39,851 nt of DNA. Origin: an uncultured Oscillospiraceae bacterium. GTDB lineage: Bacteria > Bacillota_A > Clostridia > Oscillospirales > Oscillospiraceae. The stretch lies in assembly GCA_910584605.1 (NCBI GenBank), contig CAJUAW010000011.1, positions 1-39,851 of the forward strand. Reading direction: 5' to 3'. Of this stretch, positions 7,324 through 15,613 are shown in pieces (position 1 is the stretch's first letter; each line of letters begins with the position of its first letter). The notes under the pieces were generated by a model that saw only the letters and a list, made by a program, of their open reading frames with translations, did not search any database and was not told where the DNA came from. The translations under genes were made by a program, and so were the position numbers.

Positions 7324-7359
7324 TTTGAGGCGTCTTAAGAAGTAGCCGCCCCCTCGTTC

Positions 7360-7422
7360 CAGCAAGAAGACAGCATGTTCTCAAGCTATAAACTTGTCTG
7401 AACATTGACCGTCTTCCAGCTG
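7360..7422. repeat. long imperfect hairpin in a gene-free gap
   Basis: Four nested stems share one axis: CAGC/GCTG (7360-7363, 7419-7422), GAAGAC/GTCTTC (7366-7371, 7411-7416), ATGTTC/GAACAT (7375-7380, 7400-7405) and CAAG/CTTG (7382-7385, 7393-7396) around a CTATAAA loop. About 20 base pairs form with small internal loops. It lies between the lipid kinase stop and the groESL promoter (gap 7208-7524), where I see no coding region. It could be the 3' end structure of the leftward operon, a small RNA, or a decayed mobile repeat. Confidence 0.45.
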
Positions 7423-7524
7423 CAATCCGGTTGACCGCCCTCCTGCCCGTATGATAACCCCCCATCCCGCTGCTTTGTCACGCCGTCCCAGCTGCCCCTA
7501 GTATCTCTTCGGCCCGGGCCTGCG

Positions 7525-8448
7525 TCAAGAGGTTTTGCCGGCGGGCTGATATCCGGCCCCGGCGGGGTAGAAGAAGTTCACCTTCTTCTCCGACAGGCGG
7601 ATGGTAAAGGCGGTGTCCCGCATAACCTCGCCGTCCACCACCACGGTGATGGGCTCCCGGGCGGAGAAGGACACCTCCTGCCCGTGGTAATCCAGAATCA
7701 GCTCCGGGTACTGCCGGTAAAGCCCCCTGGCGTACTTCCCCACCAGCCGCAGGAAGGTGAACAGCCCCACCTGCCGCACCAGCAGCATGTCCAGCACGCC
7801 GTCGTCAGGCATGGCCTCCCCCACGGGCATAAAGCCCCCGCCGTAGTGCCGCCCGTTGCACACGCACAGCAGGGAGGCGGGCTTGTCCTCCCACCGCAGC
7901 TCCCCCATCTCCACGGAAATGGGCCGGGCGATGCCCCGGAAAAAGATGTTCTCCAGCAGGGACAGGAGATAGGCCCCAATCCCCGAGACAAGGGGCAGAT
8001 CCTTGTACCGGTGGACCCCGGCGGCCACCCGGGCGTCCACCCCGGCGCAGGCCACGTCGATACCCAGCTGGCCGTTGCAGTCGATCAGGTCGAAGGGGGT
8101 CTGGGGCCCGGCGGCCAGGGCCTCCAGGTCGTAGAACAGCGTCCGGTAATCGGGGCCGAACATCTTCAGAAAATCGTTTCCCGTCCCCTTGGGCACGTTG
8201 GTGACGGCCGCATGAGGATGCCCCGCCGCCCCGTTGACCACCTCGTTCAGGGTGCCGTCCCCTCCACAGGCGTAAATGCGGACGGGCTCCCCGGAGCGGA
8301 CCGCCTCCCTGGCCAGCCGCCAGGCATCCCCCGCCGTCCGGGTGTAGGCCGCCTCGTGGGGGAAGGACAGCCTGTCCAGCCGCTCCTCCAGCCGGGCGGT
8401 GCTCCCCCGCTTCCCGGCGGCGGGATTGATGATGAACAGATGGCGCAT
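7525..8448 (-). CDS. diacylglycerol kinase family lipid kinase (DagK/YegS-like)
   Basis: A 307-residue soluble or membrane-associated lipid kinase of the DagK/YegS fold, expected to phosphorylate diacylglycerol or a related lipid and so recycle it to phosphatidate. It begins MRHLFIINPAAGKRG, followed by the nucleotide motif CGGDGTLNEVVNG and PKGTGNDFLKMFG, then CNGRHYGGGFMPVGEA and DGVLDMLLV in the C-terminal beta-sandwich. ATG 8448 is preferred, with GAGGT about 8 bases upstream; a GTG three codons earlier overlaps that site. It follows the methyltransferase by 18 bases and closes the long leftward run from the walRK region. Confidence 0.9.
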   Translation of the reverse strand: MRHLFIINPAAGKRGSTARLEERLDRLSFPHEAAYTRTAGDAWRLAREAVRSGEPVRIYACGGDGTLNEVVNGAAGHPHAAVTNVPKGTGNDFLKMFGPDYRTLFYDLEALAAGPQTPFDLIDCNGQLGIDVACAGVDARVAAGVHRYKDLPLVSGIGAYLLSLLENIFFRGIARPISVEMGELRWEDKPASLLCVCNGRHYGGGFMPVGEAMPDDGVLDMLLVRQVGLFTFLRLVGKYARGLYRQYPELILDYHGQEVSFSAREPITVVVDGEVMRDTAFTIRLSEKKVNFFYPAGAGYQPAGKTS

Positions 8449-8466
8449 GGCGGGCACCTCATCTCT

Positions 8467-9582
8467 CTATAGATACATAAACAGATCACATTTCAGCATC
8501 CCATTGTACAGCTTGCGCTTTTTGTCCGCCCGCTTGCCAAAGGTGCGCTCAAACTCGGTGTGGGAGGAGAGGAGATACAGCTTCCAGCCCTCGGGCAGCT
8601 TGTCCCATGCCCTTCCGAAGGCCCGGTACAGCTCCTCCGCCTCTTTCCGCTCCATCACCCGCTCGCCGTAGGGCGGGTTGGTCACTACCCGGCCGTACAG
8701 CCCGCCCCAGTGGAACCGGGTGGCGTCGTCCACGTCGAAGCGGACGATGTCCTCCACCTCGGCCAGCTGGGCGTTGTGCTTCGCCAGGGCCACGGCCTCG
8801 GGGTCGATATCGCCGCCCCAGATTTCGTATTCGCCGTCAAACTCACGGTCCTCTGCCTCGTCGGCGGCGGACATCCAGAGCTTCTTGTCCAGCCAGCTCC
8901 ACTTCTGGGCGGAGAAGGACCGGTTCAGGCCGGGGGCCCGGTTTTTGGCGATGAGGGCGGCCTCGATGGGGATGGTCCCCGAGCCGCAGAAGGGGTCGCA
9001 CAGGGGGTCCTTTCCCCGGTAGCGGGACAGCAGCACCAGCCCGGCGGCCAGGGTCTCCCGCAGGGGAGCGGCCACCCCCTGGGCCCGGTAGCCCCGCTTG
9101 TGGAGGCCGGGGCCGGAGGTATCCAGCATCAGCGCCGCCTCGTCCCCCATGATGGAGAACTGCACCTGATGCAGCGCCCCCGTCTCAGGGAGGGTGTTCA
9201 GGCCGTATTTACCGCCCAGCCGGGCGGCAATCGCTTTTTTCACGATGGACTGGCAGGCGGGCACCGAGCGGAGGGCGGAGTTGAGGCAGTGGCCCTTTAC
9301 CGGGAACTGGCCGTTTTTGGGGATAAACCGCTCCCAGGGCAGGGCGCGGGTCCCCTCAAAGAGGGCGTCGAAGTCCCGGGCGGGAAAGGTCCCCAGGGTG
9401 AGCAGCACCCGCTCCCCGGTGCGGATGTTCAGGTTGAGCCGGGGCAGGCTGGCGTCCGTCCCGGTACACAGCACCCGGCCATTCTCCGCCTGCACCTGGG
9501 GCAGATTCAGCCGCCGGACCTCGTCGGCGCACACCCCCTCCAGACCGAACAGGGTGGGGATGGTAAATTGCAATTCTGACAT
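8467..9582 (-). CDS. THUMP-domain class I RNA methyltransferase (RlmL/YpsC-like)
   Basis: 371 residues. The N-terminal 150 or so fit a ferredoxin-like plus THUMP RNA-binding region (FTIPTLFGLEGVCADEVRRL; RTGERVLLTLGTF). The C-terminal half is the UPF0020 methylase with the SAM motif DPFCGSGTIPIEAALIA and the catalytic NPPYGER typical of amino-group methylation, as in RlmL N-terminal-type 23S rRNA N2-guanosine methyltransferases. The start is ATG at 9580-9582 behind GAGGAA. It lies between the 105-residue unknown gene and the lipid kinase, all leftward with short gaps. The rRNA target is inferred from family membership. Confidence 0.9.
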   Translation of the reverse strand: MSELQFTIPTLFGLEGVCADEVRRLNLPQVQAENGRVLCTGTDASLPRLNLNIRTGERVLLTLGTFPARDFDALFEGTRALPWERFIPKNGQFPVKGHCLNSALRSVPACQSIVKKAIAARLGGKYGLNTLPETGALHQVQFSIMGDEAALMLDTSGPGLHKRGYRAQGVAAPLRETLAAGLVLLSRYRGKDPLCDPFCGSGTIPIEAALIAKNRAPGLNRSFSAQKWSWLDKKLWMSAADEAEDREFDGEYEIWGGDIDPEAVALAKHNAQLAEVEDIVRFDVDDATRFHWGGLYGRVVTNPPYGERVMERKEAEELYRAFGRAWDKLPEGWKLYLLSSHTEFERTFGKRADKKRKLYNGMLKCDLFMYL

Positions 9583-9608
9583 GGGGGTTCCTCGTTTCTC
9601 TTTTGTAG

Positions 9609-9627
9609 GGGCGGCCTTTGGCCGCCC
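9609..9627. repeat. GGGCGGCC-TTT-GGCCGCCC palindrome
   Basis: A perfect 8-bp GC stem with a 3-base loop in the 51-base gap between two leftward genes, with TTTT before it (9601-9604) and TCTTTCT after it. No clean U-run follows on the gene strand. The form TGTAGGGGCGG...CCGCCC resembles dispersed intergenic palindromes; only one copy was found in this window. Confidence 0.5.
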
Positions 9628-9633
9628 GTCTTT

Positions 9634-9951
9634 CTATGGCTGCAGCCCGGTCAGCCCCGCCTCGCTCAGGTGGTCCTGGGGGGTCTTGCCGGCAAAATCG
9701 GGCTGGGTCAGGGAAATGCCCATGGCGAGCAGCTCCCCCGCCCGCTTTTCCGCCCGGCGGGCGTCGGCCTGGAAGCGCCTGTCTCCGCTGTAGTGCCGGT
9801 AGAGCAGGGCGCAGCAGGACAGCAGGTTCCGGCCCATCTCGTCCCGGCTGTCCAGCCCCTTGAGGAAGGCGGTCATAGCCTTCTTGCTGGCGAAGGGTCT
9901 GGCGGTGGGGCCCGAAAAATTGATCCCCTTTTTGATCGGCAGCAAACTCAT
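9634..9951 (-). CDS. 105-residue protein, unknown
   Basis: A mostly helical soluble protein that begins MSLLPIKKGINFSGPTARPF. It has a basic N-terminal third, a helix with paired cysteines (LLSCCALLYRHY), an Arg-rich helix (RFQADARRAEKRAGELL) and a polar tail (PDFAGKTPQDHLSEAG). The start ATG overlaps the murI stop (ATGA at 9948-9951), with GGAGGGAGGAG inside the murI end. This shows translational coupling and makes the gene real. No family is recognised. Its position between murI and an rRNA methyltransferase gives no direct hint of function. Confidence 0.8.
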   Translation of the reverse strand: MSLLPIKKGINFSGPTARPFASKKAMTAFLKGLDSRDEMGRNLLSCCALLYRHYSGDRRFQADARRAEKRAGELLAMGISLTQPDFAGKTPQDHLSEAGLTGLQP

Positions 9952-10793
9952 GGCAGCTCCTCCCTCCTCTGTCCGCTCAGCGCCATGGGCGGGTAAAACT
10001 CCACCCGGTCCACCCGCTCCAGCCCCACCTGACGGGCCCGGAGGGCGTATTCGGCCACGTCGCCGGTGGTATAGATGGTCAGCCTGCCCGGTCTTTTTTC
10101 CGGGTTGGACAGGTCCGCCCCCTCCAGATAGGTACGCAGGGACTGGGCCATCTCCTCCGCCGGGTCGATGAGGGGCAGGCCGGGGTACAGCTTGTGGATG
10201 CGGTCCGCCGCCAGGGGGTAGTGGGTGCAGCCCAGTACGCAGCAGTCCACCTTCTCCTCCAGCACCATGTGGTCCAGCTCCTGGCGCAGGTTTTCCTCCA
10301 CCTGGACCATCCCCTCCGGATCGCCCAGGCTGTGTTCCACCAGCCTGGCCAGGTCGGAGCAGCCGCAGCTGAGTACCACCAGCTTCCGGGGACTCTGGGC
10401 CAACAGCTTTTTGGGGTAAATCCGGGCGTTGTGGGTAAACACGGTGGAGATCACCCCCACCTTATCCACCTCCAGCCCGGCCGCCGCGTCCACCCCGGCC
10501 TGGACCGCGTTGAACACCGGACAGGACACCGCGTCCCCGCACCGGTCCAGGACGCAGGAGATGGTATTGCAGGCCACCAGCAGGGCCTTGACCTGGCGCT
10601 GTTCCAGAAAGCGGAACATGTACCGGGCCATGGCCACGATGGTCTCCTCATCGTGGTTGCCGTAGGGGATGTGGGCGCCGTCGCCAAAGTAGAGCAGGTC
10701 CTCCTCCGGCAGAAGCCTCTGCACCTGCCGGGCTACGCTGAAGCCCCCGATCCCGGAATCCAGGACGCCGATGGGGCGAGTTCGATCTGACAT
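9948..10793 (-). CDS. murI: glutamate racemase
   Basis: 281 residues. It interconverts L- and D-glutamate for peptidoglycan stem peptides and is cofactor-independent, using two cysteines. Both are present: Cys75 in ACNTISC and Cys189 in GCTHYPLAAD; the N-terminal Asp-Ser pair is in LDSGIGGFSV. The usual GDTARxPYG is GDGAHIPYG here. The start is ATG at 10791-10793 with AAGGAGGAA upstream. It lies 72 bases after the yycI-like gene and overlaps the 105-residue gene by 4 bases. Its location directly behind walRK-yycHI fits a cell-wall cluster. Confidence 0.95.
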   Translation of the reverse strand: MSDRTRPIGVLDSGIGGFSVARQVQRLLPEEDLLYFGDGAHIPYGNHDEETIVAMARYMFRFLEQRQVKALLVACNTISCVLDRCGDAVSCPVFNAVQAGVDAAAGLEVDKVGVISTVFTHNARIYPKKLLAQSPRKLVVLSCGCSDLARLVEHSLGDPEGMVQVEENLRQELDHMVLEEKVDCCVLGCTHYPLAADRIHKLYPGLPLIDPAEEMAQSLRTYLEGADLSNPEKRPGRLTIYTTGDVAEYALRARQVGLERVDRVEFYPPMALSGQRREELP

Positions 10794-10865
10794 AGGGTTC
10801 CTCCTTGGGGATGGTAGGTTGGGGGACGGTCCGCCCCCCCCCAGAATATGCGCCGCCCGCCCCGT

Positions 10866-11681
10866 TCAGGACACCCGGGTCACCCCTCCGGTGACGGTAT
10901 CCAGCTGATAGGCTCCGGTGTCGGTGGTCACCCGCCACACCGGGGTGAGCAGAATGGGGCCGGACAGAGAGGCGGCGGCCACGTAGCCCGGCTCGATGGC
11001 GTCGATCCGGTTGCACACATCCCCCAGCGCGCCCACGCCGTTAAAAAACCGGATCAGGGCGGTGGCCACCGAGATGGTCTCCCGGGAGGGGTCCGGCTGG
11101 GGCCGGCCCACCAGCTGGCGGCCCGCAGTGATGGCGGACAGCTCCTGCCCCCGGCACACCAGGGTCACCTGCTGGGTGAACAGCGGGATCTCCTTCCAGG
11201 TCTGGCGGAAGATGAGCGCCTCCCCCTCCCCGCCGGTGATGCTTCCCTGAAAGCCCATCCGCTCCATCAGGGCCGTGCAGGCCGCCGCCCGGTCGCCGCT
11301 CAGGGGAAAGGCCCCCTCCTCCAGCTGGGCGGACAGGGTGCCGTCGCTGTGGAACTGGACCGAGCCCTTTTCATTGTAGTAGCGGTACACCTCGCCCCCT
11401 CGGGACTCGGCGGTCACCGGACTGCCCAGCAGGGCGGCGGCGGCCTTCTCCTCCCCCTCCAGATCCCGCTCCACGGTCTGGGGGGGCAGCTCGATGGCCT
11501 GGGGGATCACGCTCTCGTCCACCTCCACCCCCCGTCCCCGGAGGAACTGGATGGAGTCCTCCCTGGCCCGGCTGAGCAGGCGGCTGCCCTGGATGGCCCG
11601 GCCGCCCACCAGCACCAGCAGGGCCAGATTGGTCACCGCCAGGATGACCAGAATGACGTTTTTCATCTTGCTCCACGGCAT
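10866..11681 (-). CDS. yycI: YycI-like regulator of WalK, membrane-anchored
   Basis: 271 residues with the YycI layout: a short N-terminal MPWSKMKNVI, one transmembrane helix (ILVILAVTNLALLVLVGG, about residues 10-28), then an extracytoplasmic domain made of repeated strand-helix units (YYNEKGSVQFHSDGTLSAQL; ITVAT-like helices; VWRVTTDTGAYQLDTVTGG at the end, as in YpeB/PepSY-type folds). In Bacillus, YycI binds WalK and tunes its activity. It follows the yycH-like gene by 3 bases, which supports the assignment more than sequence identity does. The start is ATG 11681, immediately after the preceding stop. Confidence 0.75.
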   Translation of the reverse strand: MPWSKMKNVILVILAVTNLALLVLVGGRAIQGSRLLSRAREDSIQFLRGRGVEVDESVIPQAIELPPQTVERDLEGEEKAAAALLGSPVTAESRGGEVYRYYNEKGSVQFHSDGTLSAQLEEGAFPLSGDRAAACTALMERMGFQGSITGGEGEALIFRQTWKEIPLFTQQVTLVCRGQELSAITAGRQLVGRPQPDPSRETISVATALIRFFNGVGALGDVCNRIDAIEPGYVAAASLSGPILLTPVWRVTTDTGAYQLDTVTGGVTRVS

Positions 11682-11684
11682 GGC

Positions 11685-13034
11685 TCAGCCCTCCTCCCGG
11701 CGGTTGTCCCTGGCCGACCAGCCGGCGGCGGCGGCGTCCCCGGCCTCGGAATAGGTGAGCAGCAGCTCCTGGCCCTCCAGCCCCTTGGCCAGCAGGGCGG
11801 CCGCGCTCTGTCTGGGGGGGAGCACCAGGGAGGTCACGCCGCTGTTGGTATAGCTGCGCAGATACAGGGAGAACTGGACCACCTCGCCCCCCTCCACCAG
11901 GAAGCGGGCGGCGCGCCCCCCCTCGTTCAGCACGGGGACCCCGTTCAGACTGTAGCCGAAGTCGATCTCCCAGCCCTCCTGCCGGGTCTGGACCGACATC
12001 AGGTAGAGCCGGGCCTCGCCGCACCGGGTCCCCATGGCGGACAGGGCGATCTGGCGGCAGGTCTCCACGCTGTCGAAGAGGCTGCCCGCCTCCCCCTGGC
12101 TCAGCACGGGGAACAGCCCGCCCCCCTGGCGGCCCTCATACTGGTACTGGACCACCCCCCGGTCGGACAGGCGCACGCTGTCGTCCCCGCTGCGGGCCAC
12201 CTGCTCGTCAGTGGAGTAGAAGCTGGTGGAGCTCAGGGAAAAGCCCAGGTCCTGGACCAGGCTCTGGAGGGTCTCCTGCCCAGCGCTCATGGGATTGGCG
12301 GCAGAATACACCGCCAGGGCGGGCGTCTCCGCAAAGAGCAGGGTGTCCGGGTCCAGGCTCTGATACAGCTCCGACTCAAAGGCGTAAAAGGCCCCGTTGC
12401 CCGTCAGGCCGGACAGGGCCTCCGCCAGGGAAAAGGGGTCGGCCACCTCAGACCGGCAGCGGTAGTACCCGCCGTCCTCCTCGTCCCGGTAGTACAGGTC
12501 CACCCCGTCCTCCCACACGGTGAGGACCAGACGCCGGACCGTGGCGGTGAGCTGGGTGTCCCGCACCGACAGCCATCCCGCCAAAACGGGCATGGGAATC
12601 CGGCCCTGGAAGTCCATATACACCCCCAGAGCGCCGGTCAGTGTCTCCTCCCACTCCCGGCGGGTGATCCGCTCCGGCGCGCCCGCGCTGGACAGGGCCT
12701 CCACCAGGGGACCCGCCACCCGCTGGAACAGCTCCTGGCAGGCGGCCTGATCGTACTGCAGGCCCCGGCGCACGCTCTCGCTCCCTTCGGGGATGGTCAG
12801 GGAGGGATTGGTCCCGCCGGGCAGATTGACCACCATAGCCATGGGCAGAGCGCCCGTCCCCCAGCTCACCTCCTGGCCGGGGGCCGTGACCGTCTGGCGG
12901 CCCTCCTCCTGGAACAGGCCCCCCAGGGGAGCGGCCAGCGGCGTCTGAGCCGCCAGCCATAGGGCGGACAGAGTGAGCAGAAGGATCAGCACATCCTTCA
13001 GCCGCTCCGCCACCTGCTGCTTTCTACCTTCCAT
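11685..13034 (-). CDS. yycH: YycH-like regulator of WalK, membrane-anchored
   Basis: 449 residues that begin MEGRKQQVAERLKDVLIL, with one transmembrane helix (about 14-32) and a large extracytoplasmic part with strand-rich repeats (DGVDLYYRDEEDGGYYRC; VQYQYEGRQGGGLF; FGYSLNGVPVLNEGG). YycH proteins sit outside the membrane next to WalK. The chosen ATG (13032-13034) overlaps the walK stop by 11 bases with GAGGG 8 bases upstream; a TTG five codons earlier lies inside that site. Sequence resemblance is loose; the gene order walR-walK-yycH-yycI makes the call. Confidence 0.75.
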   Translation of the reverse strand: MEGRKQQVAERLKDVLILLLTLSALWLAAQTPLAAPLGGLFQEEGRQTVTAPGQEVSWGTGALPMAMVVNLPGGTNPSLTIPEGSESVRRGLQYDQAACQELFQRVAGPLVEALSSAGAPERITRREWEETLTGALGVYMDFQGRIPMPVLAGWLSVRDTQLTATVRRLVLTVWEDGVDLYYRDEEDGGYYRCRSEVADPFSLAEALSGLTGNGAFYAFESELYQSLDPDTLLFAETPALAVYSAANPMSAGQETLQSLVQDLGFSLSSTSFYSTDEQVARSGDDSVRLSDRGVVQYQYEGRQGGGLFPVLSQGEAGSLFDSVETCRQIALSAMGTRCGEARLYLMSVQTRQEGWEIDFGYSLNGVPVLNEGGRAARFLVEGGEVVQFSLYLRSYTNSGVTSLVLPPRQSAAALLAKGLEGQELLLTYSEAGDAAAAGWSARDNRREEG

Positions 13035-14802
13035 CGCCAGGTCCCTCAATGTTCAGGTCCAGCCGGATGGCCAGACCGGGCCCCTCTTTGTTCAGCAGGG
13101 TGATGCGTCCCCGGTGGCGCTCCACGATCTCCTTGGCGATGGACAGCCCCAGCCCAGTGCCCCCCGACTGGCGGGAGCGGGCCTTGTCCACCCGGTAGAA
13201 CCGCTCAAAAACCCGGGGGCGGTCCTCCTCGGGGATGCCGATGCCGTCGTCGTCCACGATCATCCAGACCCGGTCCCTCCGGCGGCCGGCGTAGATGTCG
13301 ATGTGGCCCCCGTCGGGGGTGTATTTGATGGAATTGGATACGATGTTCATCATCACCTGCAGCACCCGCTCCCGGTCGGCCAGGATGTCCGGCAGGTCGG
13401 GCTCCAGGTCCAGGGTGAGGGTGTGGTTGTGCTTCTGGGCCTCCATATAGACGGCGTTGTAAATGTCCCGCACCGCCTCTCCAAAGGGGAATTTCGACAG
13501 CTTCAGCTCGTCCCGCTCCGAATCGAACCGGGACAGGGTGAGCAGGTCCTGGACGATGTGGGTCATGCGGTCGCTCTCGTTGAGGATGACCCCCAGGAAC
13601 TTTTTTTCCATCTCCGGCGGCATGTCCCTGGCGCTCTCCATCAGGGTCTCAGCGTAGGAGCGAATGTTGGTCAGCGGGGTGCGCAGCTCGTGGGAGACGT
13701 TGGCTACAAACTCCCGGCGCAGCTCCTCGTTCTTCCTCTGCTCGGTGACGTCGTGGAGCACCGCCAGCGCGCCGCCCCCCGCCCGGCCCCGGTCGAAGGG
13801 GGCCATGAGCAGCTGGAAAAAGCTGTCCCGCACCTGCAGCTCCCCCTCCAGGTGGTCGGGGGTGTCCAGCGCCCGCTCCAGGGGGGCGATTTCACCGAAC
13901 AGCTCCTCGTAGGTGGTCTCCGGCCCGATGGCCCGGCGGAGCATCCGGTTGGCGGCGGGGTTGGAGTGGATGACCAGTCCCGCCCGGGAGAAGGCCACCA
14001 CGCCGTCGGTCATGTGGAGGAAGAGGGTATCCAGCTTGTTGCGCTCGTTCTCCACCTGGCGCAGGGTGTCCTGGAGCTGGCCGGCCATGTCGTTGAAGGT
14101 GTCGGTGAGCACGCCGATCTCATCCTGGGAGGGCACCTTGATCTTTTTGGAGAAATCCCGCTCCGCCACCCGCATGGCCCCCTCGGTCAGGCTCTGAATG
14201 GGGGTGACCATGGTCTTGGACAGCAGGAAGGACAGCAGGATGGAGATCACCAGGCCAAAGATCAGGGCCTCGATGATCAGCACCAGCATCTGGTCGGTCA
14301 GGTCGTTGGAGGTGGACTTGTTGTCCAGGATATAGACGATGTAGTCCTCCCCACCCCGGTGGATGGGGATGGCCACGTCCATGTAGTCCAGGGCCAGATT
14401 GCTCTCGTCCCCCACCTCGCCGGTCTCCAGGCCGGAGGCCAGGGCGAAGGTCAGGTTTTCCGTGTACTCCAGCTGCACGTCCCCTCCGTCGGGGGAGACG
14501 CGGACCACCCCGCTGCCGTCCAGGATGTACAGCTTGCGGTTGCGGTTGTCCACCCCCAGCTCGCCGGCGTAGGCGTTCAGCACCTGGAACAGCTGGTCCG
14601 CCCCGTCCTCCTCCTCCTCGGAGGGGGTAATCAGGTCGTGGTACAGCAGCGGGTCCTGGAACACGTCGGAGACCTGGCTGTAAAAGTCCTCCATGTAGAA
14701 GGCGGTCACCGAGTTGATCAGGAAGGCCCCCACCACGATCATCAACGACATGATCAGCAGGATCATGATCATGACCAGCTTCATATGCAGGCTGCGCAGC
14801 AT
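13024..14802 (-). CDS. walK: WalK-type sensor histidine kinase
   Basis: 592 residues: transmembrane helix 1 (about 5-32), an extracellular PAS/Cache-like sensor with an acidic stretch (SEEEEDGAD), helix 2 (about 172-196), HAMP (TPIQSLTEGAMRVAERDF), a cytoplasmic PAS domain (about 255-355), then a HisKA box with phospho-acceptor His371 in FVANVSHELRTPLTNI and an HATPase with N box NIVSNSIKYTPDGG, DDDGIGIP and GGTGLGLSIAKEI. It controls cell-wall hydrolase genes with WalR in Firmicutes. The start is ATG 14802, 7 bases after AAGGAGG; an in-frame ATG eight codons upstream lies before that site. Confidence 0.93.
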   Translation of the reverse strand: MLRSLHMKLVMIMILLIMSLMIVVGAFLINSVTAFYMEDFYSQVSDVFQDPLLYHDLITPSEEEEDGADQLFQVLNAYAGELGVDNRNRKLYILDGSGVVRVSPDGGDVQLEYTENLTFALASGLETGEVGDESNLALDYMDVAIPIHRGGEDYIVYILDNKSTSNDLTDQMLVLIIEALIFGLVISILLSFLLSKTMVTPIQSLTEGAMRVAERDFSKKIKVPSQDEIGVLTDTFNDMAGQLQDTLRQVENERNKLDTLFLHMTDGVVAFSRAGLVIHSNPAANRMLRRAIGPETTYEELFGEIAPLERALDTPDHLEGELQVRDSFFQLLMAPFDRGRAGGGALAVLHDVTEQRKNEELRREFVANVSHELRTPLTNIRSYAETLMESARDMPPEMEKKFLGVILNESDRMTHIVQDLLTLSRFDSERDELKLSKFPFGEAVRDIYNAVYMEAQKHNHTLTLDLEPDLPDILADRERVLQVMMNIVSNSIKYTPDGGHIDIYAGRRRDRVWMIVDDDGIGIPEEDRPRVFERFYRVDKARSRQSGGTGLGLSIAKEIVERHRGRITLLNKEGPGLAIRLDLNIEGPGDGR

Positions 14803-14836
14803 GGCGGAACCTCCTTTCAGATGCAAGCTTCCTTAT

Positions 14837-14863
14837 GGAGCAGGCCGCAAAGGGGGCTGCTCC
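14837..14863. other. hairpin between walR and walK
   Basis: GGAGCAG (14837-14843) and CTGCTCC (14857-14863) form a 7-bp stem in the 76-base gap between the walR stop and the walK start. It has no U-run, so it may set the walR/walK ratio through mRNA stability rather than terminate. Confidence 0.3.
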
Positions 14864-14878
14864 TGCAAAAACGGGACG

Positions 14879-15589
14879 TTATTCCCCGAAGTAATACCCC
14901 ATTCCCCGCTTGGTCTTGATAAAGACGGGGGAGGCGGGGTCATCCTCGATCTTCTCCCGCAGGCGGCGGATGGCCACATCCACCGCCCGCACATCGCCCA
15001 CGTAGCCCTCGTAGTTCCACACGTGCTCCATCAGGGCCTCCCGGGAGAAGATCTTCCCCGGCCGTGCGGCCAGGAAACGGATCAGATCGTACTCCCGCTG
15101 GGTCAGGTCCAGAGAGGCCCCGTCTTTAAAAATGGTGGCCCGCTCCTCGTCCACCTGCACCCGCTGGCCCAGGGGCGCGCCCTCCTCCGGCGCGGGAGCG
15201 GGGACGGCGGCAGGAGCCGCCATCCCCATCCGGCGGATGTTGGCCTTCACCCGAGCCATCAGCTCCCGGTTCTTGAAGGGCTTTGTAATATAGTCGTCCG
15301 CCCCCAGCTCCAGGCCCCGGACCTTGTCGTCCTCCTCCTCCCGGGCGGTGAGCATGACGATGGGCACCATGGACCCCGCCTGCCGCAGCTTCTGGCACAC
15401 GTCAAAGCCGCTCATGCCGGGCAGCATCAGGTCCAACAGCACCAGATCCGGGTTCTGCTCCAGGGCCAGCTGCAGACCGGTGGGGCCGTCCAGGGCCTCC
15501 AGAGTGTCATAGCCCTCGCGGGTCAGGTTGAAGGACAAAATGTCCACAATGCTCTGCTCATCCTCTACAATCAGGACCTTTTTTCCCAT
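14879..15589 (-). CDS. walR: WalR-type OmpR-family response regulator
   Basis: 236 residues. The receiver domain begins MGKKVLIVEDEQSIVDIL, with phospho-acceptor Asp53 in LVLLDLMLPGMSGFD, the switch Thr in VMLTARE and the Lys in DYITKPF. After an Ala/Pro linker (about 125-140) comes a winged-helix DNA-binding domain (LDLTQREYDLIRFLAARPGK; VDVAIRRLREKIEDDP; TKRGMGYYF). The paired kinase lies directly downstream. The start is ATG 15589 with AGGAGG upstream, 24 bases after the nudix gene stop. The WalR identity rests on the walK-yycH-yycI context; the family itself is certain. Confidence 0.93.
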   Translation of the reverse strand: MGKKVLIVEDEQSIVDILSFNLTREGYDTLEALDGPTGLQLALEQNPDLVLLDLMLPGMSGFDVCQKLRQAGSMVPIVMLTAREEEDDKVRGLELGADDYITKPFKNRELMARVKANIRRMGMAAPAAVPAPAPEEGAPLGQRVQVDEERATIFKDGASLDLTQREYDLIRFLAARPGKIFSREALMEHVWNYEGYVGDVRAVDVAIRRLREKIEDDPASPVFIKTKRGMGYYFGE

Positions 15590-15613
15590 GCGTTGACCTC
15601 CTGTTCTATCCGC

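Noticed and set aside
7300..7465. Leftward small frame through the hairpin region
   Set aside because: About 54 codons, Arg/Leu-rich, no ribosome binding site at its ATG and no sensible fold.
10810..10850. GC-rich palindrome before murI (GGGGG...CCCCC)
   Set aside because: The inner dyad has a one-base loop that RNA cannot form and no T-run follows, so no terminator is claimed.
10848..14919. Two very long rightward frames (704 and 648 codons) over yycI, yycH and walK
   Set aside because: Antisense shadows in high-GC DNA, rich in Gly, His, Gln and Leu with no domain; the opposite strand carries the recognisable sensor kinase.
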